A stretch of 64,000 nt of DNA from Druceiella hillmani (GCA_039881145.1 JAYKKI010000006.1:9432501-9496500), one strand, 5' to 3'; shown: positions 13,685 through 27,289, counted from the first letter of the stretch. Numbers and translations: made by a program. The notes: a model not told the origin generated them from the sequence alone.

Positions 13685-13825
13685 AAACAGAGGTCCAAGA
13701 AAATTACCTAAAATTTATCGAAAAATTACAGAAGTTATTACGAATTTCCTAGCTTTCGAGATATTTGTGATATCTTTACGTTTATTAAAGACATGCTTAG
13801 CAATAAATTTGCCTGGTGAAGAAGA
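13685..13825. repeat. Dispersed repeat X, copy 2
   Basis: Uninterrupted counterpart of 10490-10690: CCTAAAATTTATCGAAAAATTAC, then a CTAGCTTTCGAGATATTTG block and a CCTGGTGAAGAAG end. The short open frame across it is probably not a gene. Confidence 0.45.
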
Positions 13826-14753
13826 TTAATATGGCAATTGTTAATAGAAATATACCTTAATACTGTACTTTAAAAGTTACTCTATAAGTTAAAAGTTTAT
13901 ACAAATATTTGCCTAAGCTTACACGAAACACTTGTAGTGCATTACTCGTGCTTAACAGATTTTTCAAATCACTTTTAAGTATAATAAGGAATGAATATAC
14001 GTAAACAGGTGTCCCGTGAGTAATGGACCAACCGAAAAAGAGAGATAGGTCAAGGTATGACTAGGTTATTGAGAAAATTTGACCTTAATACAAATCTCTT
14101 AGTTTTCAAGAAGTAGAATTTTACAAAATTTATGAAACTACTCTGGATCAATTTTTTTTGTGTTGCCACGGTTTCAAATTAAGTCTGATTTCTATTTTTT
14201 TCTTTTTAATTATAGTTGAGTGATATGTCTTTTTGATTAACTGAAACATTTTCTAACAACTAGTACAGTTCCAAAAAGAATTTAAACATGTATTTTTTGG
14301 CATTTTGTAATTTTCGTCACCATTTGTGCTAGAAAAAGACATACAATTCAGAACTGGTAAACCATTTGAAAATTGGCACAAATGATGAAAAAATAATATA
14401 AATTAAAATCTTTTTGTCATTAACTACAAAAAAAGATATACACACTTAACCACCGGAGGCACTCACTACGTTTTTTTTTGTCACGTGTGTATTTCACGAC
14501 CACTCCTTGAAACGAATTATTTTCTTGCTACTTTTTGATTGGTCATGTTTTTCCTTCTTTTCACATCTTTTAAAATATTTTTAATATTTTATCTTAAATG
14601 ACATTCAGCTAACTTGTTTCGGAGTATCAATTTACATATGACTTTTATTCATATTAATTGTGTAAATGTTCGATAAGTTGTTGAGAGGGGTTCAAATAAA
14701 TATCGTTATGACTCTTGTGTAGATATGACTTAAGATAATTTTTCATATAAATT

Positions 14754-15086
14754 TTAATTAAGTGTAAAGCTGTAAAACTGTGCGAGTACTATGGTGTACG
14801 TAGCAATAACAGCGATGAAACTGAAAATGAATTTGAAGTCCAGAACGAAAACGCCGCAAACTGTAAAGTGTACCGGGGTTTGCAGAAGCTGGTTTATTTT
14901 ATTCAACATCATTCTGTCTGGTTCATCTGAAACAAAAGATAAATGGATATGATCACTAATGTTGGTAAAAATTGGAAATAAACAAATGAACACTTCTTGA
15001 GAAAAGAGTTGGCAAATTTTCTTGTTACCTTAAGGAACTAATAAAAAGAAATGAAATTAAGGAACTAATAAAAGAAAATTGCAGAC

Positions 15087-15167
<81 letters not shown>

Positions 15168-18100
15168 CAGACGCATGAATTCGACGCGAGTAAATATCAA
15201 AAACATGGACAATGAAAAGAATTTGAGCGTACTGAAGAAATTGATAATCCCAAGATATAAAAATGCACCTGTACAAGAAGTGATTAGAAAAAAGAGGAAT
15301 GAGGCGATATGCGAGATAAAAAGCACGAGTCAAGCACGAGTGAAAGCCGAAACCCGCACTACGGGTGTTGTGTACCATAATATTTAGGCATTTATAAACA
15401 TTTAGTGATACATAATATTCCTTTACTAAACTATAAATTCATTTCGAAAACTGTCAAATTAAGTAAAGTGTAAATAAATACTTTAAAATTGGTGTTTCGG
15501 TCCCAATTCTTGTGGATGCAACGTTGATACTTCATTAACTTTTATTTAGAGTGAAAGCTTGGGTTTCAGACCAGGATATAATATAGTAAAGCAATACACA
15601 AATTGAGTAAACAGACAGAAATAGAATGTAGTTATATCATTCTTGGCCCTTCATATGATTTTTGTTTCACAATTTTTTCCCTTATCTTTAAATAGTTTCT
15701 CGAGTCATATTGTTGGAGAAATGAAGTGATATAAATTCTACAATAATGCAAGCTTGTAAGTGAATATAATCTGCTGAATATTTTTTAAACTGGAGGCAAT
15801 TTCTATGTTGTGTCAATATTGACGGAGCATTTTTTAAAGTTCAAAAGGGTCTTATAGTTGTGCTGAAGAATATTAATATTATTTCAAGCAAGCCTTCATA
15901 GTAACTGAAATTAGCAGATAATATTTTGACGGTGGATTGTTAAAGTATGGGTAATTCAGTAGTGTTGTGATTGTAACATTCGATATATTGACCATAGCAA
16001 TTATTTTATCATATTTGCTTACATAACAAAATGGTGCGATGTATTAAATGTTAGACAGTGTGGGACCTCATGACATAAATGTTACTTAAAACGCATTTTC
16101 TTTCCATTTTAGTACAAGTTAGTTTTGAAAGGAAATCAAATAAATGGTATGCCGCTATTAAAATTGATTCGCAACAAAACTAAGCCATTAAATCGTTTGG
16201 ACAGCATACAACATTTTGCTTGTAATAAATAAAAATCAAGCTGCAACCCTTGTTCTGCAAACAATGTAACAAACTGTCAACAATTTAACCAATATCGGTC
16301 TGCTTCCATTATCATGTGTCTGCATAACAAACAGTCTTGCCGTAAAATAATTACTTGGTCAGCAAGATTTTACAATTGGTCAATAGAGAAAACATAACTA
16401 TGAGCAGTTTATTTGAGAGGTCAATATAAATTATTGGATTACTTTCGTTTGAAAAATCAAGCAGAGTTCGTTATTGTGGGCGGAGCGAAAGCAGTTCACG
16501 CGACACAAGCAGCCAATCGCGTGCATGTATTGTCATTCGGTGATAAGTAGCAATCAAATTGCAGTATTATCGACGTGTGTGACCATAATTTTTATTCGCT
16601 TTGATATTTAACGATTATGACAGGTGCAAAATGGGTAATAATAATAATGATAAAAACGATGAAGAAAAGAAACGACCAATTCCCGAGTGGTTAAGAAAAT
16701 AAAGTTTTTGGATTGGAACTTAATTCAAAAGTTCGATAACTGTAAACAAGCTGAAACAACCATTAAATCTGAAAATACTTGGTCATTACATTTTCGTCAC
16801 GAAACTTAAGATGGAAAAATGGTAATATAAGTGTAGTAAGTTAAATAGGCTTGGCCACAATGCTCTGCAAGAATGTATTTGTTATTTGAAAACACTTCAG
16901 ATCCTGTATTAAGGTCCAACAATAATGCCGATCACGACAATGACAAAAAAAAGGAGTATACCTCGTCGTACAGCTTGAGTGACACTGTGAAGAATGAAAT
17001 TAATAAATTATTTGACTTAAAAATGGAAAAAGGCAATAATGCAAAATCTCACCAAAATGGAAAATAATAAGTTTCTAAAACTACTCTGTTAAGAAATTAC
17101 TTGGGTGATCACCGTCGTGTTGTATACGGTCAGCGAACTATAAGTTTAGAAGAGCTTGAAGCTTGGATACATTCACACTCAGACCTTCCTTTGGATCTGC
17201 CTATAGTTTTCGAGATTTATTGGCAAAATAGTGACGTGATAAAAATCCCACTTTTTGCTTTGTTGTGTAAACAAAATATTTAATTGAAATTGCGATTAAC
17301 AAAGTAATAAATAATAGCGATACCCTTCGAGAATGTTTCCCTCTGCCCAGGTGTTTGGTGGTTGCAAGAGAAATAGTAAGCCAGTAGTCCAATAAATATA
17401 TTACTAATTCAGAAGACAATTATATTTTCAAAATACCCTCTTTAACTATCAAAGACTAGACATGCTTACCAGTGGGCAAAATACCCAAAGAGGTGACTGT
17501 GGTGCGTAAACAAATTGTGAAAATTGTGATGCACAGTGGGAAAGTTTTGATGATTTTAAGAATCAAAATTTCAGTAATGGGCCTATTTTATTGCCAATAT
17601 AGAAAAATAAATGGAGAAAGAGAAAATGTGATTGTCCTGGTTTTTTCTATACATGCAAGCGCGTGATTGGTTTGGCGATTTGCTTAAAGTATGCAATGCT
17701 TCCGCCTGAAGCTAAAAGTATTCCCATAGGGGGAAAAGAAAACGTGGCCGTCCTTCAAACGCAAAGCGGGCATTGATAGTAATAACAATAAAACTAATTG
17801 TTTGTGTAAATAATTATTTTATGAACACATATAATTATTTTATTATTTTGACGTACGCAAGAATTTTGATGTTGACCTCATAATTACAAAATTAAAACAA
17901 ATTATTTATTTTATTTACATTTATATTACTTGAATACCCCACATAGACGCACTCAAACAAAGAGCGTGTATTATAATGATCTTTGTAAGAGTTGCGCCCA
18001 ATTTGTTAATGAACAGCAAGATTTTATTGCTATTTTTATTTGATGAACAAAATAAAATATTTTGCTCACTCGCTGGTTGCTTCCTAAAATTTAATTAAAC

Positions 18101-21100
18101 GTGGGTCGCTCAATGCAGCTTATATCTTTTATTTGCTGATCAAAATCATTTAGAGCAGTCCAGTATGACATTAATTGGTGGCTGATTTAGAAACGTTTGC
18201 TGGCCATAAATTACTAACCAACTAGCCGTTTTGGCTCACGAATACATTTTTCTGTTCACAAAAATAAGAATATTTTGCTAACAGTTTAAAAATACCCGTT
18301 TTGAAGTATGTGTACAAGAAATATGTTTCTAAAATGGCTTATATAAACTAGAGAGATACAGTTGCTCACAATATTATATGTATTACCATCAATAAGATAA
18401 AAACCGCGTATGCAAGAAATTAAATAAAGGCACATAAAACTTATGTCAAAAAATATTTACCAAAATGACGTGTCGCTAAAAGTTTGTTTGTGATGCTTAT
18501 AACTGTAATTCTTTCATCTTGAATACCTCCAGCGAAAAAACATATGACGCCGAGGATTGTTATATCGAAACACCATAATAAAATAAAATGTATGAGTGTA
18601 AGGTCCAGTTCATCCTGCAAAAAGTTATACACCTGTTATATTTCTCCTTAACGATCTAAATAACTTTTCATTTTTGATGTCACCACAATTCCAAATAATA
18701 TAAAGATCTTGATAGGATCATATGCTACTATCCTCGGTGAGCCAATTTTAATATCTGGACTCCATCTTCAATAATAATGGTGAAATTGGTAGCAATAGGG
18801 CTCATGTAACTAAAGCAAGCTAAATTAAATGGAACCAACACACAGGCATCATATACGAAACAAAGAAACCTTTAAACTAGTGGAATTTATATGGTTCTGA
18901 AGTTTGTTCGAACGACAGGTAATATCTAAACAAACTGCACATAACATAAATAGTGAAGAATGGGTCTCGATACTCTTTATAAAATTGGAAACCAATTGAA
19001 ATCAAAAAAAGATATGAAATATAAAAAAAAACGCTTCCGATTGTATATATATTTCCAGAAACGCCCAGACAATCACATGGTGAAGCTTGTCTTAAACTTG
19101 TTCGCTAAGAAGGAAAGACCTATACAGTCACTCCCCACTTCTTTGACGATGGTAGTAAAAGACCAAAAAGAAACTCAACTTGACGCCAATACATCACAAA
19201 AGTGTGCTCAGCTAGACAGGAAAATAAGAAACTATTATAAGTGATGCCACAAAATGTTACCTTTCAAATTAAGATATTTTAGTTCAGGTTTTTCGTTATT
19301 AGGTTTTTCAATATACTAAATGAAAAATTAATTCTAAAACAAAATAATACTATATGTTTCGAAAACTAATGAAGCGATCGACTTTTAACAAGGCTTTGAT
19401 CCCTATTCGGTTAGTTGAAACCGACGAAGATTGCTAGGGTAATGGAAATTTGTAAAAAAAACTGGAGGCAATTGTCACCGAATACCAATCAGAACTTGAT
19501 AGAAGTAAAAAGAACTTGGTAGAATTTAACGGTTTAAATAGAAGGATTCCAAAATTTTAAATAGGTTCTCAACCATTCGAAGGCAAGACCTTTTCGCAAG
19601 ATTCAAAGGAAAGAATAGAAAAAAAAACAATATTCTAGAAATCTAATTGTAGTAATAAAATATGTAGTAATAATAATCCTAAATAAATACAAACTTGTGT
19701 AGTATGCACTTCTGATTTTTTAGAATTATTTTTTATAAAAAATAATATTTAAAAAAAAGGAACTGATTCTACGATTTAACTAACTTAATACCGAAAAAAT
19801 ATCGAAAACAAATCTATTTTAATTGGTTCAATGGAGAATCAGGAGATGAACCTGGTCAAATCGTAATTATGGTGATTGAATTTCAACAGAATGATGATTA
19901 ACGTCGTTATAAATTTCGCCAATACCGCAATGAAAAACCTTGTGGAGGAAGATAAGCCATGAGTCATATCTAAAATATTTCAAGTACTATTTTTGCTATA
20001 TTTTGCAAAAATAAGTATTTTATAAACGTGACAATTATATTACAATCGTTTAAACAACTGGTATCATGCAAACTCATAATTTCAACACGTGATACTTATT
20101 AATATTGTTTTCTAACTAAGAGACATATTTGTTTTGTGGGTATGACAAGACATGTTTCAATAAATATTTTCCATCAAATAATGGAGCTTTTTATATTGTC
20201 ATTTTATTTAAATGTGCATAATAATATAAATGAATTAATTATTGTTTAACTTCACACGAAACTATTCTGAAAAAATATACATGTAATAGATATATGTGCG
20301 TTGTGTGCAAGTGTGTTTGTGATTTCTATATATTCAAAATAAAATAATTATGCCGAAATGCTGAGAGTGTTGGGAATGAGTTAGTGACTAACAGTTTTAT
20401 TAAATGAATTATAACAATACCAAATTCCATGAAGATCCAAGAAAATGATTAACTGCTGTTAAGGCGCATAGTAATGTTTTGGCCACGAAGAAAAACAGCT
20501 GAAAAATAAATTAAGCAATTAAAGAAAGCTTTAATCATATATTAAATAAGCCAAGAAAAGAAAATTTTTGACACAAATATTTTTGACAAAAAATAAACAA
20601 AGATTTTGCTATGGATTCTGTTATATACTTCAGAGAATTTTTTTAAAATAATTTTAATTTATTTATAAAAATTTTTACAACAATGATACGCTTTGGACTA
20701 TATATCGAAAAAAAATAAATTTAAAAAAAAATACCTGGATATTAAATGCTGCACTTAACATATCACACACTTCTAACAACTTGTAGAAAGCTTCATGCAT
20801 ATTCAGAATTTTTATATTATCTTCCATGACGTCATCATTTATATCAAGCGATACATTGTTCACCACATTAACGCAAATGACATTATCTTGGTTTCCGCCG
20901 TTATTCCTTTGCAATCGTCTCAGTTCATGAATTAAAAGAGAAAACCGAATTTTTGCTGTTCTGACTAATTGTATGAAGTTACACATTTCAGTGGAAAATA
21001 CAACGAAAGTTTGCGTTGTACGCAATTTGTCAATGATGTCGATTCTCAAAGATAGATAAACGTGATTAACAATTTGCACGACGATGTAAAACACAAACAT

Positions 21101-21499
21101 AGATATCACCATAACAATACTAATTATTTTCATGTTTCTATAAACATCAAGTTTGTCGATGAGTTTGAGCTTCACGTCAATTTCATTCATTCTTCTGTAT
21201 ATTTTGGTGAACAAATTTTGAGATAAAAAATTCATCCAGATTATAACAACGAGTATAATAAATAATATTACTGAATCCGTTACTACAACTAAAATATCCA
21301 AAGAATTACCACGATCGTAAATATAATAAATTGGTGCGATTATACAAAACAGAACATATAAAACAACGCAAGTCTTATAGTGGCGTTCATATTTATTCAA
21401 TTGTAGGAGACAATCTCGTTTTATAAAGAAAAGTGCTTGACAAATTGTAAGGGGCTTAAGACTACTTTTTATAGAATAGTATTCCTCAATATTTGCCAT
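14754..21499 (-). CDS. Gustatory receptor GrA, intact, 4 exons, 389 aa
   Basis: 7tm_7 gustatory receptor. Exons (complement): 20735-21499, 20421-20498, 18461-18614 and 14754-14926, totalling 1170 nt. Donors are CAG/gtattt, TTG/gtattg and TTTG/gtaaat; acceptors are ttttcag, ttttgcag and tttcag; phases 0, 0, 1. Hydrophobic segments: TM1 about 43-62, TM2 69-92, TM3 124-146, TM4 162-180 (weak), TM5 254-276 (exon 1/2 junction), TM6 288-310 and TM7 362-383. The signature TYTIVLAQF is at 375-383, and the preceding CGVFVLDFKF block is the usual Gr intracellular loop. Exon 2 is a 78-nt micro-exon supported by its match in GrB and GrC. The MANIEEYYS start is conserved in the paralogues. Intron 3 (3534 nt) contains a MULE insertion. 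Length is normal for the family; no inactivating change is visible. Likely ligand unknown. Confidence 0.93.
15092..15168. repeat. (TA)n microsatellite in GrA intron 3
   Basis: Almost pure TA dinucleotide tract 166 nt from exon 4. GrB intron 3 has a TG/TA tract at nearly the same place (44956-45062), with matching flanks such as TTCTTGTTACCTTAA. Open frames across it are artefacts of the repeat. Confidence 0.95.
16165..18290 (+). mobile_element. MULE-type DNA transposon, internally deleted, in GrA intron 3
   Basis: Boundaries are estimated from where GrA intron 3 stops and resumes aligning with GrB intron 3. The intron lengths differ by 2120 nt (3534 versus 1414). Partly matching inverted subterminal blocks (TTAAATCGTTTGGACAGCA near 16187 and its diverged complement near 18150) are compatible with long MULE terminal repeats. 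Exact ends and target-site duplication were not resolved. Confidence 0.65.
16631..17800 (+). pseudogene. FLYWCH/SWIM MULE transposase, decayed
   Basis: Fragments in order: MGNNNNDKNDEEKKRPIPEW; a FLYWCH-like zinc-finger region with FDNCKQAETTIKSENTWSLH and CSARMYLLFENTSDPV; TSSYSLSDTVKNEINKLFDL; LEELEAWIHSHSDLPLDLP; then C-terminal CDCPGFF with KYAMLPPEAKSIPIGGKRK and KRGRPSNAKRAL. The last part is the SWIM zinc finger and basic tail common in insect MULE transposases. The SWIM pattern CxCx(n)CxH has lost its final histidine (CGC, Arg, at 17660-17662). The catalytic core between the LDLP block and the SWIM finger is largely deleted, and several stops interrupt the frame. Non-functional. Family recalled from sequence pattern, not searched. 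Confidence 0.75.
18615..20420 (-). other. GrA intron 2, no further gene seen
   Basis: 1806-nt intron. The plus-strand open frame at 18960-19244 is lysine-rich with no motif and is not supported as a gene. Confidence 0.6.
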
Positions 21500-21570
21500 T
21501 TTGGTTGTTTAAAACTTCTGACTATGCCCTACCGAAAAAACGAAAGGATAACTACAGTTATGAACCTTAA
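21500..21570 (-). promoter_or_regulatory. Putative core promoter / short 5' UTR of GrA
   Basis: Coding strand reads TAGTCAGAAG about 20 nt upstream of the ATG (TCAGA at complement 21517-21521), aligned with TCAGT in GrB, GrC and GrE. Further upstream a CTTTCGTTTTTTCGGTAGGG block aligns with CTTTCATTTCTTTAGTAGGG of GrB. Confidence 0.4.
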
Positions 21571-24500
21571 AAATAGAGACACGCTTATCAGCAATATTTT
21601 AATGTTTTTTAACCCTGCCCTATCTTTCAAATTTGCTACCTAGTTTTTCTGTTTGGGCCAGCATGGTTTGACTAAAGGATTTATTAAAAGGAATTAACAA
21701 CACTTATTTGAGGGCAGTGATTTATTTACGGAGATCATAAATCTGAGTAGTACTAATATAGTACCATTAAAATAAGAAATACTAAAGTTTCGTACATATT
21801 CAAACATATTCGGTTGCTGACAGTCTAAAAAACCATGTAGGGCTTTCGTGGGCACCTGAACACGATAATTGTTTTTGTCAATGATCCGATTTTCCACATT
21901 AAACGACTTGCAGTGTACGTAAAGCAACATCATCAGACCACTTTGTCCTGTTTTGAATGTTGTATTTAATAAGTATTATTTCGTGGAAAGAAAAATCGAT
22001 TATAGTAGCCAATAAATAATTTTTTTATGATTTTATGTAGATTCTAAAACCTCCTCTAAAAATAAAACACCTAAATTTGATAATGTTTCCTTCTTAATTA
22101 TTGAGTAAAAATTTAAAGTAATATACATTTTTATAATAAATATATTTTTATAATAAATAACAAATTGTTTCGATGTAATAGAGGCCCAAATAAAAAAAAT
22201 ATATAAGGGATTATTTTCATCTCATATTTTCGAGAAAAATTAAAATAAATTCTTGTTTTAATCAATATGATATATAAAACTTTGAGGGAAAATATGTTTC
22301 TGTTAATGTTATAGCAAATATTATTATTATATTTTGTCACGTATATCTACAGCCGCCATAATTTTCACAATCGTTCATATATCACTAATAACCCAGACAC
22401 TAAATTTAAAATCAGCACTCTAACTTCTTGCAGATGGCTTTCTACTAGAAAATTAAATTATTTTCATAATTTTGCCTTTAATCGTTTATTAAATGGAGAT
22501 AAAAATATTTTCAACAATATGTCAGAAATCTTTTACACATAATATTAGAGTATTAAAAATAATACTAACATTCTGAATATATTAGTAAAATAATATTCTA
22601 ACGTAATAAATATTAGTAAAATTCTGAATTTTGAAAATAATATTCTGATATGTAGAATTTTCTCATTAGAAGTTATTCTTTCATTTCTTTAAAATCTTTT
22701 GAAAGATAAATATTCGGTTTTTATAATTAAGTCAGTATTCTTTATTACCATTCCAAATTTCTACGTCAAGTCGATTCGAAAGAAATCTGCTGAGTTCTGA
22801 GAAAAACTAACAGACAGACAGATGGACACATGAGTTGTCTTACAACCATTTTCATTTTACATTACCTGGCCCTGAAAATTAGTTGATGAAATATAAATTA
22901 AATAAAAAAATGAATTTAGAAAATTTAATATAATTTGAAAACTTAATTTAAACTTAACATAATTTGAATAGATACATAAAATATACATCTGTTCAATACA
23001 TATTTATTTATGAAAATCCCTACATTTAACATTAGTTTTATGATCGTTGCTAGAAACACAACAATTATAACGGACCCCTTATCAATTGTATTTCTCACTA
23101 TTGATAGCATTTCTGTAAATTGTTTGATCGTAAGAAGTCTTGTGTGTATTCATTGGGAATACCATTAAATCTCCACAGTTCTTAAATAATTATTTAGTGG
23201 ATCCATAGTTAGATCTGTACTGATGGTAGCAATAAACCACCATCTTTAGTATCTGTACCTCAAAACGAAAAACGGAACGCATATAAGGACGCTCACGTGT
23301 GTTTTCGTCCGTCCGTCACAGCCATTTTTCTCAGAAACAGCTTAACGTGGAAACTTGAAATTCAGCAATGTATTTAAACATGTTAGTACACTTGTATATT
23401 CTCCGAATTATGATATATTCTCACTGCTATCTGCTTGAAAAGTTTTCGCCGCTTGACCAGTTTTAGTGTCAAAGTTACCGTTAAAGAGACGTGGAGAATC
23501 TACTGTCAGTTTTTGCAAAATTTATAATAGATAGTTACAAAAATGTCATCACCGATATTGCAAAACTAAAATATCTGTTAACACAACAAAGCAAACATTT
23601 CTATAATAATTTTAGGCGACTAAATTACACCATACATTCACATCGTCAGAGTTGGATCAAAGTAAGTCAAAGATGATGCAAGTGAGGATTAAAATTTTGG
23701 TAAAAGGTGATTTAAAACAGTTACATGGCTTATTGTCTAATAAATATTATTACATAAAGAGAGTCAATCAACGAGATTTATCGTTATAATTCATGTTTAA
23801 ACTGGATATTTACCAAATTGAGTTCGGGTCGAGTAGACTCGAATAAAACAACAGCAGGGTTTAATTATAAGACTCTGATAAAATGTCTTGGAATTGTGTT
23901 GGTATTGTGTAAAGTCTCAATGCCATTATTGATCTTTTTGATTCAAATATATAACACATAAAAGAATACAAATATTCCGGTTAAGTACGATTAAAACTTA
24001 CATGTCGAAGGTTCCGTATACATTAAAGTATAGTATAAAAATATTTAAGAGTACGTAATATTTCTATGTAAATTTAAGGGTAAATATTTCGATTATGTTA
24101 TAAAATGAATCACAATGAAATGAATCGAGAAAGTGTGTTGTACTTGGAATGATCAATAATGAATCATTCCAATTACAACACACTCTGAAATACAGAATCA
24201 TCGTTATTTTCTTCCATAAAGCTTTGGGCACACTTTTATAAACAATTATGACTGCAGTTTCGGATAAAGGAAGGAAAAGTTATTTTTTGCGAACATTTTC
24301 ATCGATATTACGGAAGTAGCTTTCGTGGAATTCTGGTAAAATTTATTTCGAATATTTTATTGTTTACCTCAATTAATTAATACCCCACATGACGCAAGGA
24401 TTTAAAAAAATAAGAAGTATATTATATTTTCGGTATGAATACGGTGTACTCAGAGTTGTTGAAATGTATATCAGTGGCTGTATTTTATTTCATCTTAAAC

Positions 24501-24600
24501 TTTTGTCTTAAACCGTTCATGAGAAAAACGGTCGTGACACATGTTCAGCCGGATAGACGAAAGAGCAGGGGAGTTAACTTTTACGGATTCCATTTATGTT
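21571..24600. repeat. 5' flank of GrA, paralogous to GrB flank (duplication unit)
   Basis: Blocks align colinearly with 48780-51000, for example GAAAGAAAAATCGATTATA (about 21986) with GAAAGAAAAACCGATTATA (about 49117), GGGTCGAGTAGACTC in both (about 23827 and 50207), and GTGTAAAGTCTCAATGCC in both (about 23908 and 50288). No separate gene is recognised. The small frames here are not conserved as coding. Confidence 0.75.
24132..24184. repeat. 22-bp near-perfect hairpin, 9-nt loop
   Basis: Arms 24132-24153 and 24163-24184 are complementary at 21 of 22 positions; loop 24154-24162. The equivalent GrB flank lacks it. It resembles a pre-miRNA or a short foldback element; sequence alone does not decide. 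Confidence 0.75.
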
Positions 24601-24759
24601 CTTTTGAGGTATGAAATGTAAAACTTGTTTAAATAGATAGACAAGAATTAAATTGAGAACTTGTCAATACTATTTTAGTTACCTTTTACCACCAATTTCA
24701 AGTAATAAAAATCTGCCCAAAGCTTCACGGAAGACAATAGCGACGATTCTTTATTTCAT

Positions 24760-24888
<129 letters not shown>

Positions 24889-25029
24889 ATAAATATAAAC
24901 ATTTCAGTTCGAAGTCACGTGGCTGGAAAAATATTCCGAACAGTTTTAAAATAATGATGTAAACGTAAAAATTATTATGAAAATCATGACATCTGTGAAG
25001 CTCGGTTATTTCAGGCAACTTTTTCTGAT

Positions 25030-25898
25030 TGACTTTGACATTTTTTTTGTTAATTTATAAAAAAATCGACTAAATGCACATGGAAGCAGCCAAGAATTGG
25101 CTGTGACCGTGCATAGGAGGAATATTAATATTTGTTGCCAGGCAACACTTGTACTGGAATTAATAAGTTAAGAATAGTGATATGTTAATATGCATGTGCC
25201 TTTATAATTATTTCCTTTGTTGCTATATTGATAAATTCCTAAACCAAATAGTTCATGAAGTTATATTTCTTTCATTGAGACTGATGATTTGTTTTTCCAC
25301 TTTTAATGGACAATGTTTGATTGCAATGTACATTCTTGTTACTAAGGCGTTGTTGAATCATAATTATTGTTTACTTGTTCATAAAACGTAACGGGAATTC
25401 GTTGGCCTTGGAAATGCAAAGTGAATGACGGATGCGATGTAAAATTTTGTCTACAATTTTAGGAAAAATCAAGCATTATCGGAAGATTTATACTTTTTGA
25501 TATCTTTCTTACAAGAAGTTTTTTTTTGGAAAAGTTAGTTACCAATTTTAATGGTAAATTAAAAATTAACGAAGCAAACGTTCGTTTTATTAATTTGCTT
25601 ATGTTTACACTTTTTACCTGTGTCAAATTAATTTCTCTCATGAAAACTGAGCTATATAAATATATAGCTGAGTATATAAAAGTTGAGTTATTATAAGTTG
25701 AGTATATTAGTTTATTTTAGGATAAACTAGTCAATTATTTACATTGCCGGTAGAGATTATTATTTAGTATCTCGAGTTCAACAAATCATGCGAAGATTTA
25801 TTAATCACGTTTTCATTCGTCAGACTATGTTTAATAAGACTGATGATTAGCGTATTTATTTTAATTTTTTTTATGTCACCCTCCTGGTGTATTGAAAC

Positions 25899-25900
<2 letters not shown>
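25030..25900. other. Intergenic, no gene recognised
   Basis: AT-rich sequence between two TA tracts. Frames of 60-69 codons lack motifs. Confidence 0.45.
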
Positions 25901-25901
<1 letters not shown>

Positions 25902-25993
<92 letters not shown>

Positions 25994-26021
25994 GTATATA
26001 TATATATAAATATATGTATAT
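25902..26021. repeat. (TA)n microsatellite
   Basis: TA tract interrupted by ACACATATGTAC and ACGT. Confidence 0.97.
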
Positions 26022-26755
26022 GGTTGTCTGAAATGGTCACTATATCTCTGCGGTAAATTTCATAGTAGTTATGTTAATACAGCCGTATGCGCGTCTAGTT
26101 AATTGGTTATTACGATGCAACGCTGTAAAAACATTCGTGTCCTTTAAAGTCTTGCAAATATTTCATGCTTCATTACGCTTGTACAATCATATGATTGGCA
26201 TGTTGTGAGTTTGCAGCCAAAATATTTTATTCGAAAATTTTATTACTTCACGAGTGTACACTTTGCAATTTAAATTCAGTCAACCTCATTGTTATATACA
26301 CAATAATAACCATTTAAATGGAAACTTTTGAGTTATTTATTACACCTTAAAGCTGTACATGAATTTACCGAATAAGGTTTTATTTGATGAAAACGAAATA
26401 AATAAGTTTGCGACTTCAAAATATTTATTTAAAATTTCTGAATTTCCGTTCCGTTTTATTCAATTTAGTTGTGCAAATATGTCTCAGAAATATACTTTGA
26501 AATCGCATGAACTATTTACATGAATTATTATATATGAACAATGAGGAGTTCCCTCAGTACAGAGTATAATTTTACAAAGAATACATTATCGTCCGTTTAA
26601 CTATATTACAAAGCGAGTATAGACTTATATATACTTATAAATACTGAGTGCTCTTACAACGTCTATTTGCAAACATCATCTAAAATAGCATTTGTTTCCA
26701 GAGAAAAGTAATAATTTATATTCGCTCAAATAATTTTATTTTATAGAATTCTGTG

Positions 26756-26758
<3 letters not shown>

Positions 26759-26806
<48 letters not shown>

Positions 26807-26820
26807 ACATATATATGTGA

Positions 26821-26878
<58 letters not shown>

Positions 26879-26885
26879 ATATATG
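26759..26885. repeat. (TA)n microsatellite with TG core
   Basis: Two TA tracts separated by TCTACATATATATGTGAGTG and flanked by GTGTATATATGG. Confidence 0.97.
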
Positions 26886-27289
26886 GTTATCCGTTTGAAT
26901 ATTAACCGCAATATATGTTATTTAAGTAGGTAAAATGTCGAAGGGCATTTCACGATGGTCCAATTTTAACAAGACCTCACGACCTTAAAGAAAGACTTAA
27001 TTGCAAAAACCCGCATTTATACAAAACTATTGAATCCATTTTATTTGAATTACTTTTCGCAATGGCTGTACTTAATATTATTTGCGCCTCATTGTTTTAA
27101 ACTTTATTATTCGCGACCATCCAGATAGGATTGAATATACTTTCATGAAAATGTTTTAGTAAATTTTACGATCCCATTATTTTCATGATAATATTTTTTA
27201 AATTAGTACGAAAAAATCACTTGTGTTTACGGGTATTTCATCTGGCGATAGCGACCCACAGCAAGATGTTTACGAATGTCGTCATGTGT

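Noticed and set aside
15079..15387. Open frames with Tyr/Ile repeats on both strands near 15.1, 24.8, 25.9 and 38.1 kb
   Set aside because: They are translations of (TA)n microsatellites, and at 15.1 kb of intron 3 of GrA.
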